Of a stretch of 64,000 nt of DNA, positions 58,117-64,000 are shown one piece after another. Positions within the stretch are counted from its first letter, which is position 1; every line of letters starts with the position of its first letter. Location of the stretch: the NCBI RefSeq assembly GCF_003417535.1, contig NZ_QVLS01000002.1:1-64000 (forward strand). Reading direction: 5' to 3'. A model generated the notes under the pieces. It was given only the letters and a program-made list of their open reading frames with translations, was not told where the DNA came from and searched no databases. The stretch comes from Hydrogenophaga borbori (GTDB lineage: Bacteria; Pseudomonadota; Gammaproteobacteria; Burkholderiales; Burkholderiaceae_C). The position numbers and the translations under genes were made by a program.

Positions 58117-59532
58117 ATGGCCAAGACCGTCGCAGACGTGATGCAGATGGTGAAGGACAACGAAGTCAAATTCGTCGACTTCCGCTTCACCGACACCCGC
58201 GGCAAGGAGCAGCACGTCACCGTGCCGATTTCGGCTTTCGACGAGGACAAGTTCACCTCGGGCCACGCCTTCGACGGTTCGTCCATCGCCGGCTGGAAGG
58301 GCATCGAGGCCTCGGACATGCAGCTCATGCCCGACCCGAACACCGCCAACATCGACCCGTTCTTCGAAGAGACCACCCTGTTCCTGCAGTGCGACGTGGT
58401 CGAGCCCAGCGACGGCAAGGCCTATGACCGCGACCCGCGCTCCATCGCCCGCCGCGCCGAGGCCTACCTGAAGGCGTCCGGGCTGGGCGACACCGCCTTC
58501 TTCGGACCGGAACCCGAGTTCTTCATCTTCGACGGCGTGCGCTGGAGCAACGAGCCCGGCCGCGTGATGTTCGAGATCGAAGAGTACGAAGCACCCTGGA
58601 ACAGCGGCGCCAAGCTGGAAGGCGGCAACCGCGGCCACCGCCCCACCGTCAAGGGCGGCTATTTCCCGGTGCCCCCGGTCGACAGCACGCAGGACATGCG
58701 CGCCGAGATGTCCCTGATCCTCGAATCCCTGGGCATCCCCGTCGAGGTGTTCCACCACGAGGTGGCGGGCGCCGGTCAGAACGAGATCGGCACCAAGTTC
58801 AGCACGCTGGTCGAGCGCGCCGACTGGACCCAGGTCCTGAAGTACGTGGTCTGGAACGTGGCCAACGCCTACGGCAAGACCGCCACCTTCATGCCCAAGC
58901 CCTATGCCGGTGACAACGGCTCGGGCATGCACGTGCACCAGTCCATCTGGAAGGATGGCAAGAACCTGTTCGCTGGCGACGGCTACGCCGGCCTGAGCGA
59001 CTTCGCGCTGTACTACATCGGTGGCATCATCAAGCACGCCCGCGCGCTCAACGCGATCACCAACCCCGGCACCAACAGCTACAAGCGCCTGGTGCCCGGC
59101 TTCGAAGCCCCGGTGAAGCTGGCCTACAGCTCGCGCAACCGCTCGGCCTCCATCCGCATCCCGCACGTGGCGAACCCCAAGGGCCGCCGCATCGAGGCGC
59201 GTTTCCCCGATCCCTCGGCCAACCCTTACCTGTGCTTCTCGGCACTGATGATGGCCGGCCTGGATGGCGTGGAGAACAAGATCCACCCGGGCGAGGCCGC
59301 CACCAAGGACCTGTACCACCTGCCGCCCGAGGAGGACAAACTGGTCCCCACCGTGTGCCACAGCCTGGACCAGGCCCTGGAGTACCTCGACAAGGACCGC
59401 GCCTTCCTGACCAAGGGTGGCGTGTTCACCGACTCCATGCTGGACGCCTACATCGAACTCAAGATGGCCGAGGTGACGCGCTTTCGCATGGCGCCTCACC
59501 CGGTCGAGTACGACATGTACTACAGCCTCTGA
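58117..59532 (+). CDS. glnA: Glutamine synthetase, type I
   Basis: 471 residues. [20 protein letters not shown] near the start, [10 protein letters not shown] and the [19 protein letters not shown] block are the metal- and ammonia-site motifs; [11 protein letters not shown] binds glutamate. LYHLPPEE at about 398 carries the adenylylation Tyr. It makes glutamine from glutamate and ammonia with ATP as a dodecamer. ACAGGAG is the ribosome site. Regulation by NtrC from the sites upstream and by adenylylation is expected. Confidence 0.97.
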   Translation: MAKTVADVMQMVKDNEVKFVDFRFTDTRGKEQHVTVPISAFDEDKFTSGHAFDGSSIAGWKGIEASDMQLMPDPNTANIDPFFEETTLFLQCDVVEPSDGKAYDRDPRSIARRAEAYLKASGLGDTAFFGPEPEFFIFDGVRWSNEPGRVMFEIEEYEAPWNSGAKLEGGNRGHRPTVKGGYFPVPPVDSTQDMRAEMSLILESLGIPVEVFHHEVAGAGQNEIGTKFSTLVERADWTQVLKYVVWNVANAYGKTATFMPKPYAGDNGSGMHVHQSIWKDGKNLFAGDGYAGLSDFALYYIGGIIKHARALNAITNPGTNSYKRLVPGFEAPVKLAYSSRNRSASIRIPHVANPKGRRIEARFPDPSANPYLCFSALMMAGLDGVENKIHPGEAATKDLYHLPPEEDKLVPTVCHSLDQALEYLDKDRAFLTKGGVFTDSMLDAYIELKMAEVTRFRMAPHPVEYDMYYSL

Positions 59533-59537
59533 TGGCC

Positions 59538-59596
59538 GGCCCGCGCGAGCGGGCCCGCATTCGCAGAAGGGACGGCTCCGGCCGTCCCTTTTTCTT
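59538..59596 (+). terminator. Tandem hairpins and rho-independent terminator of glnA
   Basis: A 7-bp stem GGCCCGC/GCGGGCC with a GCGA loop (59538-59555) is followed by AAGGGACGGC (59567-59576), TCCG, GCCGTCCCTT (59581-59590) and TTTCTT. The second is a perfect 10-bp stem and a strong terminator, so ntrBC probably needs its own promoter. Confidence 0.92.
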
Positions 59597-59683
59597 GGGC
59601 GCACGTCGCTGCGGGTTCGCCCCCGGCACTTTCGCCGGGCAATTGCGTCATACTGCCCCGCGCTCACCCTTGCTGGAGGTTCC

Positions 59684-60199
59684 GTGTCCGTTGTCCCGTC
59701 CCGTCCGATGCCCCGCCTGCCGCTGGTCCTGGCGGCCTTGCTGGCCACGCCGGCCATGGCGCAGGACACCATCTACCGCTGCGGCAACGAGTACACCAAC
59801 AACGCCGCCGTGGCCAAGCAGCGTGGCTGCACGCCGCTGCAGGGGGGCAATGTCACCGTCATCGAAGGCACGCGCCCCAGCCCGGCCGCCGCGCCGCGCA
59901 ACCCCAGCGCCGGTGGCGGCAGCGGCAGCGCGCCGCGTGTGGACAACGCCGCGCAGCGTGCCCGCGACGCGGACGCCCGCGCCATTCTCGAGACCGAGCT
60001 GCGGCGGGCCGAAGAACGGCTCGCCGAGGCGCAGAAGGCCTACGCCAACGGGGAGCCCGAAAAACAGGGCATCGAGAGCCGCAACTACCAGCGCTACCTT
60101 GACCGGGTGGCCGAACTGAAGGCCGCCGTCGCGCGCGCCGAGAGCGACGTGGCCGGCCTGCGACGCGAACTGCAGCGCCTGGGACCCGCCGCCAACTGA
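59684..60199 (+). CDS. Small periplasmic protein with coiled-coil C-terminus
   Basis: 171 residues starting with GTG at 59684, four bases after GGAGG; ATG at 59708 is the alternative. A signal peptide (PRLPLVLAALLATPAMAQ) is followed by DTIYRCGNEYTNNAAVAKQR, similar to DUF4124-type domains with a conserved YRC. A Gly/Ser linker leads to a C-terminal coiled coil (ILETELRRAEERLAEAQKAY). It sits between glnA and ntrB. Function unknown. Confidence 0.8.
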   Translation: MSVVPSRPMPRLPLVLAALLATPAMAQDTIYRCGNEYTNNAAVAKQRGCTPLQGGNVTVIEGTRPSPAAAPRNPSAGGGSGSAPRVDNAAQRARDADARAILETELRRAEERLAEAQKAYANGEPEKQGIESRNYQRYLDRVAELKAAVARAESDVAGLRRELQRLGPAAN

Positions 60200-60241
60200 G
60201 CTCTGCGGGCAGGGCGCTGGCGCCGCGGCTTCTGCCGCACA

Positions 60242-61375
60242 ATGGGCGGCTTGAAAACGCCCGACGCCACCTCCCTCATCCACCTCGTCGCCCGGCGCGG
60301 CGCGGCGCCCAAGGAGCCCGCCGCTCACCCGCGCTTCCAGGCGCTCGATCTGCTGGCCACCCTGGTGGCGGTGGTGGACCACCAGGGCCGCGTGCTCTTC
60401 GCCAATGCCGTGCTGGAAGACGCGCTGGGCCTGTCCCGGCGCAGCATCACCGGCGCGCAGCTGCAGGACTGCTTCACCGAACCCGTGCTGCTCGACAACG
60501 CCCTGAAGGGCGCGCGCGACAACGAGTTCGCGGCCTTGCGCTACGACGCCCACCTGCGTCGCCTCAACCACGACGCGCTGTCCGTGCACGTCGTCGTGGC
60601 CCAGACCGAGGGCACAGGCGAGGTGGTGGTGGAAATGCTGCCGCTGGAGCAGCAGACGCGCCAGGAGCGCGAGGCGCGCCTGCTCGACCAGGCCCAGGCC
60701 AACAAGGAGCTCATCCGCAACCTGGCGCATGAGATCAAGAACCCGCTGGGTGGCATCCGCGGCGCGGCGCAGCTGCTGCAGATGGAGCTGCAGGCCAAGG
60801 AGCTGATCGAGTACACCCAGGTCATCGTCCACGAGGCCGACCGCCTGCAATCGCTGGTCGATCGGCTGCTGGCGCCGCACCGCCGCCCGCATGTGGTGGG
60901 CGACGTCAACATCCATGAGGTCTGCGAGCGCGTGCGCGCGCTCATCCTGGCCGAGTTCCCCAGGGGCTTGCGGGTGGTGCGCGACTACGACACCTCCATC
61001 CCCGAATTCCGCGGCGACCGTGAGCAGTTGATACAGGCGGTGCTCAACATCGCGCACAACGCGGCCCAGGCGCTGGCCGAGCGCATCGAGGCGGGCGATG
61101 CGCGCATCACCTTCCGCACGCGCGTGGGCCGCCAGCTCACCTTTGGCAAGCAGCGCTACCGGCTGGCACTGGAATTGCATGTCATCGACAACGGGCCCGG
61201 TGTGCCGGACTCGATCAAGGACCGCATCTTTTTCCCGTTGGTATCGGGACGCGAGGGCGGCTCCGGCCTGGGGCTGACGCTGGCGCAGACCTTCGTGCAG
61301 CAGCACCATGGCCTGATCGAGTGCGAGAGCGCGCCGGGGGAGACGGATTTCAAGATCCTGATCCCGCTGCCCTGA
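60242..61375 (+). CDS. glnL: Nitrogen regulation sensor histidine kinase NtrB
   Basis: 377 residues, no membrane helices. A PAS domain (residues about 35-140), the phosphorylated His in NLAHEIKNPLGGIRGAAQLL, and ATPase motifs VLNIAHNAAQAL (N box), DNGPGVP (G1) and GGSGLGLTLAQ (G2) are all present. It phosphorylates NtrC under nitrogen limitation and is controlled by PII. The start region has no clear ribosome site. The ntrC gene follows after 47 bases. Confidence 0.95.
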   Translation: MGGLKTPDATSLIHLVARRGAAPKEPAAHPRFQALDLLATLVAVVDHQGRVLFANAVLEDALGLSRRSITGAQLQDCFTEPVLLDNALKGARDNEFAALRYDAHLRRLNHDALSVHVVVAQTEGTGEVVVEMLPLEQQTRQEREARLLDQAQANKELIRNLAHEIKNPLGGIRGAAQLLQMELQAKELIEYTQVIVHEADRLQSLVDRLLAPHRRPHVVGDVNIHEVCERVRALILAEFPRGLRVVRDYDTSIPEFRGDREQLIQAVLNIAHNAAQALAERIEAGDARITFRTRVGRQLTFGKQRYRLALELHVIDNGPGVPDSIKDRIFFPLVSGREGGSGLGLTLAQTFVQQHHGLIECESAPGETDFKILIPLP

Positions 61376-61422
61376 CCGATTCGACACGCACGCGCTTGCG
61401 CGACTGAAGGGACGACCGATAC

Positions 61423-62964
61423 ATGAAGCCGATCTGGATAGTGGATGACGACCAGTCCATCCGCTTCGTTCTCGAGAAGGCTTTGCTCCGAGAGAACCTG
61501 CCCACCCGCAGTTTCACGAGCGCGCCAGAAGTGCTCAAGGCCCTGAGCGACCCGGGCGACACCGACGGACCGCAGATCCTGGTGAGCGACATCCGCATGC
61601 CGGGGGGCTCCGGCCTGGATCTGCTGGAGAAGGTCAAGGCGCGTTTCCCGCTGCTGCCCGTCATCATCATGACGGCCTTCTCCGACCTCGACAGCGCGGT
61701 CGCGGCCTTCCAGGGCGGCGCCTTCGAGTACCTGCCCAAACCCTTCGACCTGACCAAGGCGGTCGAATTGATCCGCCGCGCGGTGGACGAAAGCCTGCGC
61801 GAGGAGGTGTCCGAGGAGCGGCTGAGCGCGGCACCCGAGATGCTGGGCCAGGCCCCGGCCATGCAGGACGTCTTCCGCGCCATCGGCCGCCTCAGCCAGA
61901 GCCAGGTCACGGTGCTGATCACGGGCGAGTCGGGTTCGGGCAAGGAGCTGGTGGCGCGCGCGCTGCACAAGCACTCGCCGCGCGCCAACGGCCCCTTCGT
62001 CGCGATCAACACCGCCGCCATTCCCAAGGATCTGCTGGAGAGCGAGCTGTTCGGCCACGAGCGCGGCGCCTTCACCGGCGCGCAGACCATGCGCCGTGGC
62101 CGCTTCGAGCAGGCCGACGGTGGCACGCTGTTCCTCGACGAGATCGGCGACATGCCTTTCGACCTGCAGACGCGCCTGCTGCGCGTGCTGTCCGACGGAC
62201 ACTTCTACCGCGTGGGGGGGCACAGCGCGGTGCGCGCCAACGTGCGCGTCATCGCCGCCACGCACCAGAACCTCGAGCAACGGGTGAAGGAAGGCGTGTT
62301 CCGCGAGGACCTGTTCCACCGCCTCAACGTCATCCGCTTGCGCCTGCCCGCGCTGCGCGAGCGCCGGGAAGACATCCCGATGCTCACGCGCTTCTTCCTG
62401 CAGCAAAGCGCCAAGCAGCTCGGCGTGGAGCCCAAGCGCATCGCCGAGTCAGCGCTCAAGCTGCTGGGTGGCTTCGACTTCCCCGGCAACGTGCGCCAGC
62501 TCGAGAACGTCTGCCACTGGCTGACCGTGATGGCGCCGGCCCAGGTGATCGAAGTGAAGGACCTGCCGCCCGAGGTGCTCCATGCCGTCGGTGCGACCGA
62601 GGTGTCGGGTGTGGTGGCCAGCGCGCCGGTGCCGGCCACGCGGCCGGTGGAGCCGGTGGCCGTGAGCGGGTACGCGACGGCGGCGCCCGGGGCGCCGGCG
62701 CCCCAGGCCACCTCCGTTGCCGTGGACGCGCCGCCGGCGGAAAGCGTGCCGGCCGCCTGGGAGGCCGGCCTTCAGGCCGAGGCCATGGCCTTGCTGGAAA
62801 ATGGCCGCACCGATGTGTGGGACGTGCTCACGCGGCGCTTCGAGACCCGGCTGATCCAGACCGCGCTCGCGAACACCCGCGGGCGGCGCATCGAGGCCGC
62901 GCACAAGCTGGGCATCGGCCGCAACACCATCACGCGAAAGATCCAGGAACTGGGGATGGAGTGA
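61423..62964 (+). CDS. glnG: Nitrogen regulation response regulator NtrC
   Basis: 513 residues. Receiver domain 1-120 with Asp56 as phosphoacceptor (VSDIRMPGGSGLDLL); sigma-54 AAA domain about 145-380 with Walker A GESGSGKE, the sigma-54-contacting GAFTGA loop and Walker B GGTLFLDEIGDM; and a Fis-type helix-turn-helix at the end (AHKLGIGRNTITRKIQEL). A Pro/Ala/Val-rich linker of about 60 residues joins the last two. It activates glnA from the sites near 57971. It is convergent with xth. Confidence 0.97.
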   Translation: MKPIWIVDDDQSIRFVLEKALLRENLPTRSFTSAPEVLKALSDPGDTDGPQILVSDIRMPGGSGLDLLEKVKARFPLLPVIIMTAFSDLDSAVAAFQGGAFEYLPKPFDLTKAVELIRRAVDESLREEVSEERLSAAPEMLGQAPAMQDVFRAIGRLSQSQVTVLITGESGSGKELVARALHKHSPRANGPFVAINTAAIPKDLLESELFGHERGAFTGAQTMRRGRFEQADGGTLFLDEIGDMPFDLQTRLLRVLSDGHFYRVGGHSAVRANVRVIAATHQNLEQRVKEGVFREDLFHRLNVIRLRLPALRERREDIPMLTRFFLQQSAKQLGVEPKRIAESALKLLGGFDFPGNVRQLENVCHWLTVMAPAQVIEVKDLPPEVLHAVGATEVSGVVASAPVPATRPVEPVAVSGYATAAPGAPAPQATSVAVDAPPAESVPAAWEAGLQAEAMALLENGRTDVWDVLTRRFETRLIQTALANTRGRRIEAAHKLGIGRNTITRKIQELGME

Positions 62965-62982
62965 TCCACCCCATGAGGCGGT

Positions 62983-63759
62983 TCAGCCGAGCGTGAGCAC
63001 CACCGGCGCGTGATCGCTGGGCTGCGGGTTCTTCCGCGGCAGCCGGTCGATCTGGCAGGCGATCACGCGGCCGCGCAAGGCCTCGCTCACGAGGATGTGG
63101 TCGATGCGCAGCCCCCGGTTCTTCTGGAAGCCGAGCATGCGATAGTCCCACCACGAGTAGCTCTTCTCGGGCTGGTCAAACAGGCGGAAGGCGTCCGTCA
63201 AGCCCAACTGGAGCAAGGCCTGGAAGTGCTGGCGTTCTTCCACCGTGTGGTGGATCGTGTCCTTCAAGCCCACGGGGTCGTAGGAGTCGCGGTCTTCAGG
63301 GGCGACGTTGAAGTCGCCGAGCAGCACCAGTCGGCGGTGCACCTTCAGCTCCTCTTGCAGCCAGCGGTGCAGGGCCTCCAGCCAGCGCATCTTGTAGGCG
63401 AACTTCTCGGTGCCGGGCGCCTGGCCGTTGACGAAGTAGCAGTTGACCAGGCGCAGGGGCCCGTCCGGTGTGTCCAAGGTCCCCGCGATCACGCGCGATT
63501 GGTCGTCGGTGTGCTGCGGGATGTTGCGCACCACATCCGTGATCGGCGTGCGGCTCAGGATCGCCACCCCGTTGTACGTCTTCTGCCCGAAGGCCGCGGC
63601 GTGGTAACCGGCCTCTTTCAGGGCATCGAACGGGAACTTCTCGTCCACCAGCTTGAGCTCTTGCAGGCCGAGGGCGTCGACGGGGTTGGCGGCGAGCCAA
63701 TCCAGCACCTGGGGCAGGCGCACGGCGAGGGAGTTGATGTTCCAGGTGGCGAGCTTCAT
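62983..63759 (-). CDS. xth: Exodeoxyribonuclease III
   Basis: 258 residues. MKLATWNINSLAVRLPQVLD, GLQELKLVDEKFPFDALKEA (Glu metal ligand), LGDFNVAPEDRDSYDP and SDHAPVVLTL are the conserved ExoIII motifs with catalytic Asp, Asn and His. It acts as AP endonuclease and 3'-5' exonuclease in base excision repair. The ATG overlaps the folA stop as ATGA, so the two are co-translated. Confidence 0.96.
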   Translation of the reverse strand: MKLATWNINSLAVRLPQVLDWLAANPVDALGLQELKLVDEKFPFDALKEAGYHAAAFGQKTYNGVAILSRTPITDVVRNIPQHTDDQSRVIAGTLDTPDGPLRLVNCYFVNGQAPGTEKFAYKMRWLEALHRWLQEELKVHRRLVLLGDFNVAPEDRDSYDPVGLKDTIHHTVEERQHFQALLQLGLTDAFRLFDQPEKSYSWWDYRMLGFQKNRGLRIDHILVSEALRGRVIACQIDRLPRKNPQPSDHAPVVLTLG

Positions 63760-64000
63760 GGTTCTTGCGGTTGCGGATCGGCTCGCCCTGTCGGACGGTC
63801 GTGGCTGACGAAGGCGAAGGGCAGGCCGTTCGCGGCGGTGTGGGCCTCGCGCGCCGTTTCGCGCCACTCGGGGCCCAGCGCGGGCATGAAGGCATCACCC
63901 TCGAAGTCGCGCGCGATCTCGGTCACCTCCACACGCTGCGCGCGTGGCAGGGCCTGGCGGTAGACCTCGGCGCCGCCGATCACCCAGACCTCGGACGCAT
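63756..64000 (-). CDS. folA: Dihydrofolate reductase, C-terminal fragment (cut by window edge)
   Basis: The last 81 codons of a gene that begins outside the window. EVWVIGGAEVYRQALPRAQR carries the IGGAEVY motif of bacterial DHFR, and RDFEGDAFMPAL with the later FAFVSHDRP closes the fold. The enzyme reduces dihydrofolate with NADPH. It is upstream of and coupled to xth. Confidence 0.93.
   Translation of the reverse strand, partial: ASEVWVIGGAEVYRQALPRAQRVEVTEIARDFEGDAFMPALGPEWRETAREAHTAANGLPFAFVSHDRPTGRADPQPQEP

Overview
The window is very GC-rich, densely packed bacterial DNA. Gene content points to a betaproteobacterium of the order Burkholderiales, most likely Comamonadaceae (Hydrogenophaga/Acidovorax-like). 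The main reasons are the block gyrA-serC-pheA-tyrA-aroA/cmk-rpsA-ihfB-lapA-lapB, the fused aroA-cmk gene, three TRAP uptake systems, the ANDKAFALAA tmRNA tag and the ubiG-gph-ssrA order. This placement is inference from gene order and protein character; no search was run.

Layout. 1-6923: start of ilvC, then a minus-strand catabolic operon (SDR dehydrogenase, TRAP binding protein, fused TRAP permease, thiamine-diphosphate E1 alpha and beta) with a divergent IclR regulator. 6914-12311: accessory genes, including a ParD-like protein overlapping a methionine aminopeptidase, a TPR/helix-turn-helix protein, a beta-propeller protein, a DUF899 protein, a disordered protein and a Cys-rich protein. 12520-20099: a five-gene ABC transporter of the urea/amide type plus an amidase, facing an FMN reductase and AraC regulator. 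20262-22625: a truncated DUF1272 remnant, VOC protein, GFA-family protein, fluoride channel crcB and rdgC. 22698-26924: an isolated FAAL-ACP-KS-ACP megasynthase gene bounded by its own terminators. 27109-38591: two related TRAP systems back to back around a LysR regulator; the right-hand one is combined with a DUF1445 (D-glutamate cyclase-like) protein and a 1206-residue 5-oxoprolinase. 38588-50110: the housekeeping block from lapB back to gyrA. 50374-57947: ompA, ubiG, gph, tmRNA, DUF2062, rsuA-like, alpha/beta hydrolase, EI24 and CinA-like genes. 58117-62964: nitrogen regulation (glnA, a small periplasmic protein, ntrB, ntrC). 62983-64000: xth and the 3' end of folA.

How the genes work together. 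The minus-strand block links aromatic amino acid synthesis (aroA, pheA, tyrA) and serine synthesis (serC) to DNA gyrase, ribosomal protein S1, IHF and LPS control (lapA/lapB). glnA carries a sigma-54-like promoter with NtrC-type sites upstream, and ntrBC lies just downstream. The amidase/ABC cluster and the 5-oxoproline cluster both suggest scavenging of nitrogenous compounds. All three TRAP operons place a strong inverted repeat between the binding-protein gene and the permease genes; a sequence of the same kind as one of these has become part of the aroA reading frame.

No gap longer than 300 bases lacks a gene. No tRNA, rRNA, insertion sequence or CRISPR array was seen. Both ends of the window cut genes (ilvC on the left, folA on the right).
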